DNA from: Gordonia hydrophobica NBRC 16057
GTDB taxonomy: Bacteria > Actinomycetota > Actinomycetes > Mycobacteriales > Mycobacteriaceae
NCBI RefSeq assembly: GCF_001592365.1
Contig: NZ_BCWU01000014.1
Location: 1 to 64,000, forward strand
Reading direction: 5' to 3'
DNA length: 64,000 bases
Positions 25,009-35,062 of the stretch are shown in pieces. The position numbers and the translations under genes are program-made. The notes under the pieces were generated by a model that was not told the DNA's origin, made no database searches, and worked only from the letters and a program-made list of their open reading frames with translations. Positions within the stretch are counted from its first letter, which is position 1. Every line of letters starts with the position of its first letter.

Positions 25009-25050
25009 TAGACTGTGGCAGGTTGCCTCCCGACGGGGGCGACCTGCCAC
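25009..25050 (+). promoter_or_regulatory. -10 hexamer and 9-bp hairpin between tpiA and secG
   Basis: TAGACT (25009-25014) abuts a perfect inverted repeat: GTGGCAGGT (25015-25023) pairs with ACCTGCCAC (25042-25050), followed by tgttgttt. For transcripts from tpiA this looks like an intrinsic terminator. A transcript starting from TAGACT would begin near 25021 and lack most of the left arm, so it would escape the hairpin. Confidence 0.45.
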
Positions 25051-25124
25051 TGTTGTTTGCGGACCTTCGTTGAGGCGGACCGCATCGACAGCCCGAAGCT
25101 CTCGACGAACAGGATCATCCACCC

Positions 25125-25358
25125 GTGACTATCGCGCTCAACGTCGGCTTGATCATCACCAGCGTGATGCTGATCGTTCTGGTGCTGCTGCATCGTGCCA
25201 AGGGCGGTGGCCTGTCGTCGCTGTTCGGCGGCGGCGTCCAGTCCAGTCTCTCGGGTTCGTCGGTCGTCGAGAAGAACCTCGACCGCCTGACCGTGTTCGT
25301 CGGCATCATCTGGCTGATCCTGATCATCGGCGTGGGCTTGGACATCAAGTACACCTAG
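25125..25358 (+). CDS. secG: preprotein translocase subunit SecG
   Basis: A 77-residue membrane subunit of the SecYEG protein-export channel. Two membrane helices (residues about 4-22 and 54-72) flank the conserved cytoplasmic loop RAKGGGLSSLFGGG. The GTG start follows aggatcatccaccc. The position after tpiA is usual for actinobacteria. A long hairpin 55 bases downstream probably ends its transcript. Confidence 0.94.
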   Translation: MTIALNVGLIITSVMLIVLVLLHRAKGGGLSSLFGGGVQSSLSGSSVVEKNLDRLTVFVGIIWLILIIGVGLDIKYT

Positions 25359-25412
25359 GGTGACGCCTGCGCCGACGTGACGCGACGCGCACGTCGGAAC
25401 ACACAGCCTTTC

Positions 25413-25442
25413 CTGGCCGTCGAGACTCGTCTCGGCGGCCAG
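25413..25442. terminator. long perfect-stem hairpin after secG
   Basis: ctggccgtcgagac pairs with gtctcggcggccag through 13 Watson-Crick pairs and one G-U wobble around a 2-base centre. There is no clear T-tract, so it is either an actinobacterial-type terminator or an RNA-end stabiliser. Confidence 0.65.
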
Positions 25443-25470
25443 TTCGCATCGGCCGCATCGCGCGCGTGGT

Positions 25471-25476
25471 TACAGT
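25471..25476 (+). promoter_or_regulatory. -10 hexamer, leaderless-type, for the CPA2 antiporter gene
   Basis: TACAGT followed by 6 bases and GTG 25483. Confidence 0.5.
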
Positions 25477-25482
25477 ACTGAC

Positions 25483-27201
25483 GTGCACCTCATCGCAACC
25501 TATGTGGCCGTGGTGTTCGCGTGCGGTCTGGTGGCGAAGGTGGTCCGTCTCCCGCCGCTGATCGGATTTCTCGGCGCAGGATTCCTCCTCGAAGCCTCTC
25601 ATGTGGAGAAGATCACCGGGGTCGACGAAGTCGCTGAGATCGGTGTGATGCTCCTGCTGTTCGCGATCGGGCTGCAGCTCGATGTGACGTCGCTGATCAA
25701 GAAGGAGGTGTGGCTCAACTCGGGGCTGCACATCATCGTGATGAGCGTCGTCGGCACAGGCTTCGTCGCGGGGCTGATGGCACTCGGGTTCGTGGCGCCG
25801 GAAGACTTCCGCGTGGCTATCGCGATCGCGGTGGCGCTGTCGTTCTCCAGCACCATCGTGGCGGTCAAAGTTCTACAGGAGCGCGGCGACGAGCAGGCCC
25901 TTTATGGGCGGATCGTCATCGGTGTGCTGGTGATGCAGGACATCGCCGCGGTGGTCCTGATCTCGGCGTCGAGCGGAGAGATGCCGAGCCCGTGGGCGCT
26001 GGGCCTGGTGGTGGTGCTGCCGCTGATCGGCTGGGCGGGCAAGTACTGGTCGCGGATCGGGCACGGCGAGATGGAGATGCTGTTCGGCATCGGCATGGCG
26101 CTGATCCCCGGGTACCTGCTGTTCACCTCGGTGGGCTTGTCCGGCAGTCTCGGTGCGCTCATGATGGGCGTCCTGCTGGCTCGACGCCCCGGGGCCGACC
26201 AACTGTCGAACGCCCTGTTCCGGGTCAAAGATCTCCTGCTCGTCGCCTTCTTCGTCTCCATCGGCTTCCACGGCATCCCGACGTGGGCCAACGTCGCCGT
26301 CGGACTGAGCCTCCTACTGCTGGTTCCGGTCCAGGCGTTCTGCTACTGGGGACTGCTGTGGTTGTTCGGCCTGCGCAACCGCACCGCGGTGCTGGCCACT
26401 CTCGCGCTCGCCAACTACTCGGAGTTCGCGCTGATCGTCGCCGAACTCGGGGCGGAGGACGGCTGGCTGTCGGAGAGTTGGCTGCTGACCCTGGTGATCG
26501 CGGTGTCGGGCGGGTTCGTCCTCGCCGGTGTGATGAATCCGACGAGCGTGTCGGCCGTCTCGGCGTTCGCGCGCAGGCTTCCCACCCGGCCGCCCGAACG
26601 GATTCACCCCGAGGACCGGTTGATCGACATCGGCGACGCCGAGGCGATCGTGCTCGGGATGGGGCGCGTCGGATCGTCGGCGTATCGGCAACTCTCACAG
26701 GAGCACGGTTACCGGGTCCTCGGCGTGGAACACGACCCGAATCGGACCAAGCAGCTCGTCGATCGCGGCTACCAGGTCCTGGAGGCCGATGCCACCGACT
26801 ACGACTTCTGGGCGCGCGTGGTCGACACCGGCAACATCAAGGTGATCATGCTGGCGATGCCCGCGCAGTACGCGAACATCGAGGCGTTGCGCGAACTCCG
26901 GCGGGTCGGCGACGGTGAGGCGGTGGTGGCGTCGGTCGCCCTGTATCGGGAAGACGTCCAAGAACTCGAGGACATGGGAATCGACGTCGTGATCCTGCTG
27001 TACCACGGTGCGGGCGAGGCCCTCGCCGACCGCGCCGTGGCCGCCGCCGACGGCGATCCTCCGCCCCGCACGGAGTCGGACCGGCCCGTCGGGCGGCACC
27101 AGCGGGATCCGCGGGCGCACGGCAGGCACGAGGCCACCACGCGCTGGACCGGAGCACGCGAAGCGCGGGTGCGTGACGATCTCCGGTCGGGCGACGGGTG
27201 A
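25483..27201 (+). CDS. CPA2-family cation:proton antiporter with NAD-binding domain
   Basis: A 572-residue KefB/KefC-like monovalent cation:proton antiporter. About 11-12 membrane helices fill residues 1-365, including the core segments [31 protein letters not shown] and [14 protein letters not shown] cytoplasmic Rossmann (TrkA-N) domain starts at [17 protein letters not shown] (about 387) and ends near 500. The last 50 residues ([17 protein letters not shown] onward) are charged and low in complexity. It probably exports K+ or Na+ in response to a nucleotide or redox signal. GTG start at a leaderless promoter; ppc follows after 25 bases. Confidence 0.85.
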   Translation: MHLIATYVAVVFACGLVAKVVRLPPLIGFLGAGFLLEASHVEKITGVDEVAEIGVMLLLFAIGLQLDVTSLIKKEVWLNSGLHIIVMSVVGTGFVAGLMALGFVAPEDFRVAIAIAVALSFSSTIVAVKVLQERGDEQALYGRIVIGVLVMQDIAAVVLISASSGEMPSPWALGLVVVLPLIGWAGKYWSRIGHGEMEMLFGIGMALIPGYLLFTSVGLSGSLGALMMGVLLARRPGADQLSNALFRVKDLLLVAFFVSIGFHGIPTWANVAVGLSLLLLVPVQAFCYWGLLWLFGLRNRTAVLATLALANYSEFALIVAELGAEDGWLSESWLLTLVIAVSGGFVLAGVMNPTSVSAVSAFARRLPTRPPERIHPEDRLIDIGDAEAIVLGMGRVGSSAYRQLSQEHGYRVLGVEHDPNRTKQLVDRGYQVLEADATDYDFWARVVDTGNIKVIMLAMPAQYANIEALRELRRVGDGEAVVASVALYREDVQELEDMGIDVVILLYHGAGEALADRAVAAADGDPPPRTESDRPVGRHQRDPRAHGRHEATTRWTGAREARVRDDLRSGDG

Positions 27202-27214
27202 GGCGTCCCCAAAG

Positions 27215-27220
27215 TACGTT
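27215..27220 (+). promoter_or_regulatory. -10 hexamer, leaderless-type, for ppc
   Basis: TACGTT followed by 6 bases (ggtggc) and ATG 27227. Confidence 0.5.
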
Positions 27221-27226
27221 GGTGGC

Positions 27227-30088
27227 ATGGCAGATACTGGATCGTCTCCCGTGACCGACATGCCCGACACCGATGCGATCGCGCGGGCGATCGCTACCCC
27301 GATGGTCGAGCGGATCAGCGTCGACGACGCCGGGCGCGCCCTGACCGAACCGCTGCGCGACGACATCCGGTATCTCGGCGGGCTGCTCGGTGACGTCATC
27401 CGCTCACACGCGGGCGAGGAGACCTTCCGCCTCGTCGAGGACTCCCGCACGGATGCGTTCGGCATCCGCTACGCCGACGTGACGCGGGACGATCTCGCGG
27501 CACGCTATGTGGGACGTGAGGTGTCCGAGCTGATGTCGGTCATCCGGGCGTTCACCAACTTCGCGCTGCTGGCCAACCTCGCCGAGGATCTGCACCGAGA
27601 ACGACGCAGGCGGATTCACCTGCGCGCCGGGGATCCGGCTCAACCGTCGTCCCTGGCCGCGGCGTTCGCCGAACTCGCGGAGGCCGGCCTGACCGGCGCC
27701 GAGGTCGCGGCGGCACTCACCGGCGCCGAAGTGGTGCCGGTGATCACCGCGCATCCCACCGAAACCCGCAGGCGCAGCGTGTTCGACGCCCAGAACCGCA
27801 TCACCGAGTTGATGCGCGTGCGCGCCAGAACAGAGCTCACGCCCAGCGAGGAGGCCGCGCTGTCGGCCGATATCGGCAGGCAGATCCTCCTGCTGTGGCA
27901 GACCGCGCTGATCCGGCTCCGTCGACTCACCATCTCCGACGAGATCGTGACCGGACTCCGGTACTACGGCGCCTCGTTCTTCGACGTGGTGCCCGCCCTC
28001 AACAACGACGTCCGGGCGGCGCTGGCCAGCGCCTATCCGGACGCCGATTTCAGCGGGATGTCGATGATCAGCATGGGGTCGTGGATCGGCGGTGACCGAG
28101 ACGGCAATCCGTTCGTGACGGCCGACGTGGTCACCGAGGCGTCGTCGAGCGCCGCGCGCGCCGCCATGCAGCACCATCTCGAGCAACTGTCGGCGCTGCA
28201 CCAGGAGCTCAGTCTCTCCGCGCGCCTGATGCGACCGGTCACCGCCTCGTTGACCGCCCTGGGCGTAGGGTTCGCACCCGGCGACGAGCCGGCCGACACC
28301 GACGACGAGCCCTTCCGGTCCGCCGTCACCGCCATCCGATCGCGGGTGCTGGCGCGAGCACTACAGACGCTCGGCGCCGACGTCGTGGATCCGGCAGACC
28401 GTGCCCTCGCGCACGCCGCCCGGCCCTACGCCGACGCCGACGAGTTCCTGGCCGACCTCGACGTGCTCGACGACGCGCTGCGCCAGGCGTTCGACGGGCC
28501 CATCGCCGATGATCGCCTCGGAGCGCTCCGCGAAGCGGTTCGTACATTCGGGTTCCATCTGTCCGGACTGGACATGAGGCAGAACTCCGAGACACACGAG
28601 GAGGTGGTCGCCGAACTGCTGTCCTGGGCCGGCGTCTGCGACGATTACGCAGCACTCGGCGAGGCGGAGCGCGTCGAGTTGCTGTGTCGCGAGCTCACCT
28701 CCCGCCGCCCGCTCACCTCGCCCGAGGCCGAGCTCAGCGAGCTCGCGGTGAAAGAACTCGGAGTGGTCCACGCGGCCGCGGGCGCCGTCGACCGGTTCGG
28801 CCCACGCGCCGTGCCCAACTACATCATCAGCATGTGCACGTCGGTGTCGGACATGTTGGAAGCGCTGATCCTGTTGAAGGAGGCCGGCCTCTATCAGCCG
28901 GGGGAGACGCCGTCGTGCAGCGTTCGTGTGGTGCCGCTGTTCGAGACGATCGAGGATCTCCGCGATGGCGCCGCGACCCTGACGGCCACGCTCGCGCTCG
29001 ACTTCTATCGGGAACTCGTTCGGACGCAGGCCAATACGCAAGAGGTGATGCTCGGGTACTCCGACTCGAACAAGGACGGCGGATACCTGGCCGCCAACTG
29101 GGCGCTGTACCGTGCCGAGCTGGACTTGGTCGAGGCGGCGCGCGACGCCGACGTGCGGCTGCGCCTGTTCCACGGCCGTGGGGGCACCGTCGGCCGAGGC
29201 GGCGGACCGAGCTACGACGCGATCCTGGCCCAGCCGCCGGGGGCCGTGCAGGGTGCACTCAGGTTGACCGAACAGGGCGAGATCATCGCCGCGAAGTACG
29301 CCGAGCCGGTCAGCGCTCGACGCAATCTGGAATCGCTCCTGGCCGCCACCATCGAATCGTCGCTGCTGAACACCGAGGGGTTGGCCGATCCCGCGCAGGC
29401 GTACGCCGACTTCGACGAGCTCGCCGAGCTGGCTCGTCAGTCCTACAGTGCGCTGGTGCACCAGACGCCCGGGTTCGTCGAGTACTTCACCGCATCGACA
29501 CCGCTGTCGGAGATCGGCGCACTGAACATCGGCAGTCGGCCGACCTCGCGGAAGCAGACCACGGCGATCAGCGACCTGCGGGCCATCCCGTGGGTGCTGT
29601 CGTGGACCCAGTGCCGCGTGATGCTGCCGGGGTGGTACGGGGTCGGCAGTGCGGTGCAGGCGTGGGCGGGCGACGACGCCGAGCGGCTCGCGAAGCTCCG
29701 CGACTACTACGAGAACTGGCCGTTCTTCCGGTCCGTCATGTCGAACATGGCGCAGGTGCTTGCCAAGTCCGACATGGGTCTGGCTCATCGCTACGCCCAG
29801 CTGGTGCCCGATGCCGATCTCCGCGAGCGGGTCTTCTCGATGATCGTCGCCGAGCACGAGCGCACCATCGCCGTCTACGCGCAGATCGCCGGAACCGACG
29901 ACCTCCTCGCAGACAACGCCGCACTCAAACGCTCGGTGTACAACCGGTTTCCGTACCTGGAGCCGCTGAACCTGCTGCAGGTGGAACTCCTCCAACGATT
30001 CCGCGCGGGGGAGGACTCGCCGCTGATCCGCCGCGGAATCCAACTGACGATGAACGGTCTCGCGACCGCGCTGAGGAACAGCGGGTAG
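27227..30088 (+). CDS. ppc: phosphoenolpyruvate carboxylase
   Basis: Carboxylates phosphoenolpyruvate to oxaloacetate, replenishing the citric-acid cycle. It has 953 residues. The catalytic residues are visible: His176 in TAHPTET, Lys616 in [10 protein letters not shown] and Arg651 in [13 protein letters not shown], together with the [10 protein letters not shown] substrate loop. The N-terminal regulatory extension and C-terminal [12 protein letters not shown] are complete. ATG 27227 is chosen because a -10 hexamer lies 6 bases upstream; the longer open frame is the antiporter gene's shadow. It converges on the ehu operon. Confidence 0.96.
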   Translation: MADTGSSPVTDMPDTDAIARAIATPMVERISVDDAGRALTEPLRDDIRYLGGLLGDVIRSHAGEETFRLVEDSRTDAFGIRYADVTRDDLAARYVGREVSELMSVIRAFTNFALLANLAEDLHRERRRRIHLRAGDPAQPSSLAAAFAELAEAGLTGAEVAAALTGAEVVPVITAHPTETRRRSVFDAQNRITELMRVRARTELTPSEEAALSADIGRQILLLWQTALIRLRRLTISDEIVTGLRYYGASFFDVVPALNNDVRAALASAYPDADFSGMSMISMGSWIGGDRDGNPFVTADVVTEASSSAARAAMQHHLEQLSALHQELSLSARLMRPVTASLTALGVGFAPGDEPADTDDEPFRSAVTAIRSRVLARALQTLGADVVDPADRALAHAARPYADADEFLADLDVLDDALRQAFDGPIADDRLGALREAVRTFGFHLSGLDMRQNSETHEEVVAELLSWAGVCDDYAALGEAERVELLCRELTSRRPLTSPEAELSELAVKELGVVHAAAGAVDRFGPRAVPNYIISMCTSVSDMLEALILLKEAGLYQPGETPSCSVRVVPLFETIEDLRDGAATLTATLALDFYRELVRTQANTQEVMLGYSDSNKDGGYLAANWALYRAELDLVEAARDADVRLRLFHGRGGTVGRGGGPSYDAILAQPPGAVQGALRLTEQGEIIAAKYAEPVSARRNLESLLAATIESSLLNTEGLADPAQAYADFDELAELARQSYSALVHQTPGFVEYFTASTPLSEIGALNIGSRPTSRKQTTAISDLRAIPWVLSWTQCRVMLPGWYGVGSAVQAWAGDDAERLAKLRDYYENWPFFRSVMSNMAQVLAKSDMGLAHRYAQLVPDADLRERVFSMIVAEHERTIAVYAQIAGTDDLLADNAALKRSVYNRFPYLEPLNLLQVELLQRFRAGEDSPLIRRGIQLTMNGLATALRNSG

Positions 30089-30124
30089 CCGGGGGAACAG
30101 CGGCGAGACGGTCTCGCGGGCTCG

Positions 30125-30880
<756 letters not shown>

Positions 30881-30896
30881 GGCGGCAAGGGTTGCG

Positions 30897-31538
30897 TCAT
30901 CGCGGGGCAAGGCGTTTCTCCAGTCGTCGGATGAGAACCGAGGTCGGGTAGCTCGCGATCAGGAAGAACGCGCCGGCGAGCGTGAAGGCTTCGAGGAACG
31001 CGAAGTGCGCGGCGCCGAACGTCTGCGCAGCAGTCACGAGCTCGACCACGGAGATGGTGAAGAGATAGGGCGTGTCCTTGAACATCGACACCGCGTTGTT
31101 GCCGAGTGCGGGCGTGGAGTTCCGGACCACCTGCGGCAGGATGACCGCACGCCACGTGCGCACCGGCGGCAACGACAGGGCTCGGGCCGCTTCCCACTGA
31201 CCCGCGGGAATCGCCTCGATGCCTGCGCGATAGACCTCCGCCATATAGCTCGAGTAGTGCACGCCCAGGACGGTGAAACCGATGGTCAGCGGCGACAGGC
31301 CGGGCACCAGGATGAAGATGAACAGCAGCTGCATGACCAGTGGCGTGAGTCGGATGAACTCGATCACCGCATGCACCGGAACGGCGAGCCAGCGTGGCCC
31401 CGATCGGCGGATCACGGCGATCACCAGGCCGAGCACGGCCGCGATGGCGAACCCGATCAGCGTGGCCAACAAGGTGATCTTGAAGCCCTCGGCGAGGACC
31501 GGCAGCGCGTCGTTCGCGCGTTCCCAACTCCAGTCCAT
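30897..31538 (-). CDS. ehuD: ABC importer permease, EhuD-like
   Basis: A 213-residue membrane subunit of the His/Glu/Arg/opine permease family with about five helices. The EAA loop that contacts the ATPase is [20 protein letters not shown] (about 125-144). It pairs with the 31538-32272 permease to form a heterodimeric channel. Its ATG overlaps the upstream permease stop by one base (TGATG). Substrate assignment to ectoines rests on gene context and the binding protein. Confidence 0.8.
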   Translation of the reverse strand: MDWSWERANDALPVLAEGFKITLLATLIGFAIAAVLGLVIAVIRRSGPRWLAVPVHAVIEFIRLTPLVMQLLFIFILVPGLSPLTIGFTVLGVHYSSYMAEVYRAGIEAIPAGQWEAARALSLPPVRTWRAVILPQVVRNSTPALGNNAVSMFKDTPYLFTISVVELVTAAQTFGAAHFAFLEAFTLAGAFFLIASYPTSVLIRRLEKRLAPR

Positions 31539-32272
31539 CAGAGACTCACCCCGCCCCGAACGGTGTCGGCAGACGCCGGGCGGAAGCGCAAAACCTCCCG
31601 CAGCGACGGACCGCGGCCCAGTCGATGCTTGGCGCGCGCCTCCGCCAGATTGATCAGCAGCGAGACCAGATAGGCCAGAACAAAGTAGATCACCAGACCG
31701 ATGCCGAACGAGAAGATCGTCGCGCCGGTGGTCTTCTGCAGATCCACGATGCCCGCCGTCAGGTCCTGCAACGTGATGAACGAGGCGAAGGCGGTGCCCT
31801 TGAGCAGGTGGATCAAGAAGTTCCCGAGCGACGGGATCATCATGGCCCACGCCTGCGGGAACACCACCCGCGTCAGCCGCTGGCGTGCGTTGAAGTTCAG
31901 CGCCACCGCGGCTTCGAGCTGCCCGGCAGGCACCGCGTCCAGCGCGCCGCGGACCACCTCGGCGCCGTAGGCCCCGTAGTTGAGACCCAGCGCCAGGACG
32001 CCGCAGAGCATCGGGTCGAGCTGGTAACCGAACAGCGGCAGGACGTAGAACAACCAGAACAACTGCACGACGAGTGACGTGCCTCGGAAGAACTCGATCA
32101 GGACCCGTACCACGAAGCGGATCGGCAGCGACCGGACCCGGACGGCGGTGCCGAGCACGACGGCCAGCAGGAAGGCCAGGAGGCCGCCGCCCGCGGTCAG
32201 TTCGATGGTCACGACGATGCCCCGCCACAGCGATGGCAGGGCATCGACGAGTGCGTCGATGTTGGTACTCAC
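31538..32272 (-). CDS. ehuC: ABC importer permease, EhuC-like
   Basis: A 244-residue permease of the same family, with about five membrane helices and the EAA loop EAAVALNFNARQRLTRVVFP near 120-139. The C-terminal segment (AKHRLGRGPSLREVLRFRP) is cytoplasmic and basic. It sits between the binding-protein gene and the second permease in the usual ehuB-C-D-A order. Confidence 0.8.
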   Translation of the reverse strand: MSTNIDALVDALPSLWRGIVVTIELTAGGGLLAFLLAVVLGTAVRVRSLPIRFVVRVLIEFFRGTSLVVQLFWLFYVLPLFGYQLDPMLCGVLALGLNYGAYGAEVVRGALDAVPAGQLEAAVALNFNARQRLTRVVFPQAWAMMIPSLGNFLIHLLKGTAFASFITLQDLTAGIVDLQKTTGATIFSFGIGLVIYFVLAYLVSLLINLAEARAKHRLGRGPSLREVLRFRPASADTVRGGVSL

Positions 32273-32294
32273 CGAAGGCTGATCCCGGTCGCCG

Positions 32295-33185
32295 TCACTC
32301 TCCGCTGCACAGCTTCTCGGTGGTCAGGTCGGCCGCGGGGATGTTCTCCTCGGTGAACCCGAATGGTCCGAGGATCCGCATGTACTCCGCCGGATCGGAG
32401 AGAATCTTCTTGACCTCTTCGTTGTAGGCGTCGCGCAGCGAGGTGTCGGCCTTCCGGAACACGGTCGCACCGGCCGGGTTCTGCTCCTTGCCGTCGATGA
32501 CGGCGATGAACGGCTTCGTCACCTCCACGTTGAGGCCCGGGGTGTTGTCCTTGGCGTACTTCAGCGACACCGCGGTCAGGGCGAACACATCGGCCCGCCC
32601 GGAGTTGACGGCGTCGATGCCGGACTGCTGATCCTTGACGAGCATCAGGTTCGAGATGTTCAGCTCATCGGCATAATCGGCTTCGATGGCGCCGGTCATG
32701 GCAGCCATCTTGGCGCCGGAGGCCTTGACCGTGTCCATGTCCGACAGGTTCATCGGGTTGCCCGGCTTCACCATCAGTGCGGTGGTGTAGTTGATCTCCG
32801 GCACGCTGAACGCCGCCTGGCCGCAGCGTTCCGGAGTGATGGACATGCCTGCGCTCACCAGGTCGTAGCGCTTCGCATTGAGGCCGGGGATCAGGCCGCC
32901 CCAGTCGGTCTTGACACCCTCGAGATTGGGAACGCCCAGCCGCTTGAACACTTCGCGGTGGAGGGCGATGGTCCCGCCGGTGAGTTGGCCGTCCTTCTCG
33001 AACGAGTACGGGGCCTCGTTCGCATACGCGACGGTGACGGTGCCCTTCTCCCGGAGGGATTCGAGCGTCGTCGCCTCCTCATCGGTCTTCGTGCACGCGG
33101 TCAGTGCGGTCGCCGCGATGGCGACGGAGGCGAGCAGTGCTGCGCCCTTGCGCATCAGGTGTCGGTGATTGCGTCGATACTTCAT
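32295..33185 (-). CDS. ehuB: ABC importer solute-binding lipoprotein, EhuB-like
   Basis: A 296-residue solute-binding protein anchored by lipid: the signal ALLASVAIAATALTAC ends in lipobox LTAC. The type II periplasmic-binding fold starts at LREKGTVTVAYANEAPYSF. The segments GLIPGLNAKRYDLVSAGMSITPERC and AFSVPEINYTTALMVKPGNPMNL resemble Rhizobium EhuB as I remember it. It probably captures ectoine, hydroxyectoine or a related amino acid. ATG 33185 is preceded by gagaagg. It is the first gene of the operon; promoter elements in the 198 bases upstream are unclear (TTGCTA-N16-TAGTCA is a weak candidate). Confidence 0.8.
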   Translation of the reverse strand: MKYRRNHRHLMRKGAALLASVAIAATALTACTKTDEEATTLESLREKGTVTVAYANEAPYSFEKDGQLTGGTIALHREVFKRLGVPNLEGVKTDWGGLIPGLNAKRYDLVSAGMSITPERCGQAAFSVPEINYTTALMVKPGNPMNLSDMDTVKASGAKMAAMTGAIEADYADELNISNLMLVKDQQSGIDAVNSGRADVFALTAVSLKYAKDNTPGLNVEVTKPFIAVIDGKEQNPAGATVFRKADTSLRDAYNEEVKKILSDPAEYMRILGPFGFTEENIPAADLTTEKLCSGE

Positions 33186-33383
33186 GAGGTGCCTTCTCCC
33201 CGCTGAGCGTCGACCAATCCGCAGCGCAGTGATGGCTTCGCCAGGTGTCACACCGGTGCTCGGCGCCCAAGGTTTCGTATGTTCGATCTCTTGACTATCG
33301 GGTGCACTGACCGTAGCAAGACATCAACGACGAGATGGGCGATTTTCCGCAACCCGTCCCGACGGCGGCACGGGCGAGAAGGC

Positions 33384-34115
33384 TTAGGACAGCGGAAGAT
33401 CGGCGGCGGCCGAGCGATCGAGGAACCACACGGTCCGCTCGGTGCCCTGGGCGCCGGCACACGGCCAGTCGTGCCGCGACGCTGCGGCCGCGGCAGCGGC
33501 GACGGCCTCGGCCTTCTCCGCGCCGGAGACCAGGAACCAGACCTCGCGCGAGGCGTTGATGACCGGGAAGGTGAGGGTGATCCGACGCGGCGGCGGCTTG
33601 GGAGAGTCGGTCACGGCGACGACGGTGAGATCGTCCTCCGCGGTGGCGTCGGTGTGCGGGAACAGAGAGTTCACGTGGCCTTCGCCGCCCATGCCGAGGA
33701 GGTGGACGTCGAACACCGTGTCGTGGCACACCAGTCGGCGGTAGTCGCGCATGGCGGCGTCGATGTCGTCGCCGAACGCGCCGTCGGAGGCGGGAATGGC
33801 GTGGACGCGCGCCGGATCCACCGCGACGTGATCGAGCAGTGCCTCGCGTGCCTGCAACTCGTTGCGTTCGGGATCGTCGGCCGGAACAAAGCGTTCATCG
33901 CCCCAGTAGATCTCGATGCGGGACCAGTCGACGGCACCGCTGTCGACGGCCAGCGCGCGCAGCAGAGCGATGCCGTTGCTGCCGCCGGTGAGCGCGACGG
34001 TGGCGAGTCCCCGCTCACGCTGGGCCGTCGCCACCGTTGCGGCGAACCGCGCCGCCGCAGTGCTCACCAATTCGCTCGCTGAGTCGAAGATCAGGCGTTC
34101 GGTCCGGTCGGTCAC
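33384..34115 (-). CDS. pgl: 6-phosphogluconolactonase
   Basis: Hydrolyses 6-phosphogluconolactone, the product of Zwf, in the oxidative pentose phosphate pathway. It has 243 residues. The family motifs are VALTGGSNGIALLRAL near the N-terminus, WSRIEIYWGDERFVP with the conserved WGDERFV, and DVHLLGMGGEGHVNSLFP. The GTG 34115 start is preceded by gaggag; the longer upstream frame is the shadow of opcA. It is the last gene of the tkt-tal-zwf-opcA-pgl operon, 35 bases after opcA. Confidence 0.95.
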   Translation of the reverse strand: MTDRTERLIFDSASELVSTAAARFAATVATAQRERGLATVALTGGSNGIALLRALAVDSGAVDWSRIEIYWGDERFVPADDPERNELQAREALLDHVAVDPARVHAIPASDGAFGDDIDAAMRDYRRLVCHDTVFDVHLLGMGGEGHVNSLFPHTDATAEDDLTVVAVTDSPKPPPRRITLTFPVINASREVWFLVSGAEKAEAVAAAAAAASRHDWPCAGAQGTERTVWFLDRSAAADLPLS

Positions 34116-34150
34116 AGTCTCTCCTCGTGGATCGCGGTGGTCGTCGCGGC

Positions 34151-35062
34151 TCAGTGCCGCTCCTGGTGAGTCACGCCGGACAGGCCGTGCAAAGCGCTCT
34201 CGTACACCTCGTCGGCGTCGAGACTGCGCAGTTCCTCGGCGAGGCATTCGGCGGTGGTGCGCCGTGCCCAGTGCGAGCGGCCGTCGGGGTGACCGGTGCT
34301 GCGCAGCACCCCGCCCTCGGGGCCGACGCTCATCGACAGCTCGCCGTCGGACCGGACGAGGGTGACCGACATGTCGCCGTCGACCCGGGTCACCGGAACG
34401 TCGAGCGCGGACGCGAGCCAACCGGCGAACAGGTCGAGACCCGCCAGGTCGTGCGGTCCGGTGACCGACGCGCTGACGATGTCGGTGTGCGGCGGGCGGT
34501 CGAGCGCGGACACCAGCATCGCGCGCCACTGGGTGATCGCCGCCCAGGCGAGATCGGTGTCGCCGGGCGCGTACCCGACACGTCGAGCACTCAGCAGCGC
34601 TCCCGGATCGCCACTGCGCCGACTGTCGGTGATGCGCCGCGACGCCAACCGGCCGAGCGGCGCGTCGGACGGTCGGGCCGGAGCGCGACCCGGCCACCAG
34701 GTGACGACGGGGGTGTCGGGGAGCAGGAACGGGGTCACGACCGCGTGCGGATGGTCGGCGAGCCGGCCCGTGAGATGCAGCACGACCACCTCCGAGGCGC
34801 CCGCATCGCCGCCGACGCGCAGTTCGGCGTCGAGTCGGGAGTGTTCGGAACGGTCGTGGCGGACCACCATGATGACGCGGCACGGATGCTCGCGGCTGGC
34901 CTTGTTGGACGCCGCCACGGCGTCTTCGACGTGGTCGCCGTCGTCCAGGTCGATCACGAGCGAGAGGACGCGACCGAGCGTCACCGCGCCGCCGGTGCGA
35001 CGCAGGGAGACGATCTTCTTGCTGATCTCCTCGGTCGTGGTGTCGGGCAGGTCGACGATCAC
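34151..35062 (-). CDS. opcA: glucose-6-phosphate dehydrogenase assembly protein OpcA
   Basis: A 303-residue partner needed for full activity of glucose-6-phosphate dehydrogenase in cyanobacteria and actinobacteria. The N-terminus MIVDLPDTTTEEISKKI is the family start. The mid-region TPFLLPDTPVVTWWPGRAP is characteristic. The GTG start overlaps the zwf stop by 4 bases (GTGA), so the two proteins are made together, in keeping with their physical partnership. Confidence 0.95.
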   Translation of the reverse strand: MIVDLPDTTTEEISKKIVSLRRTGGAVTLGRVLSLVIDLDDGDHVEDAVAASNKASREHPCRVIMVVRHDRSEHSRLDAELRVGGDAGASEVVVLHLTGRLADHPHAVVTPFLLPDTPVVTWWPGRAPARPSDAPLGRLASRRITDSRRSGDPGALLSARRVGYAPGDTDLAWAAITQWRAMLVSALDRPPHTDIVSASVTGPHDLAGLDLFAGWLASALDVPVTRVDGDMSVTLVRSDGELSMSVGPEGGVLRSTGHPDGRSHWARRTTAECLAEELRSLDADEVYESALHGLSGVTHQERH

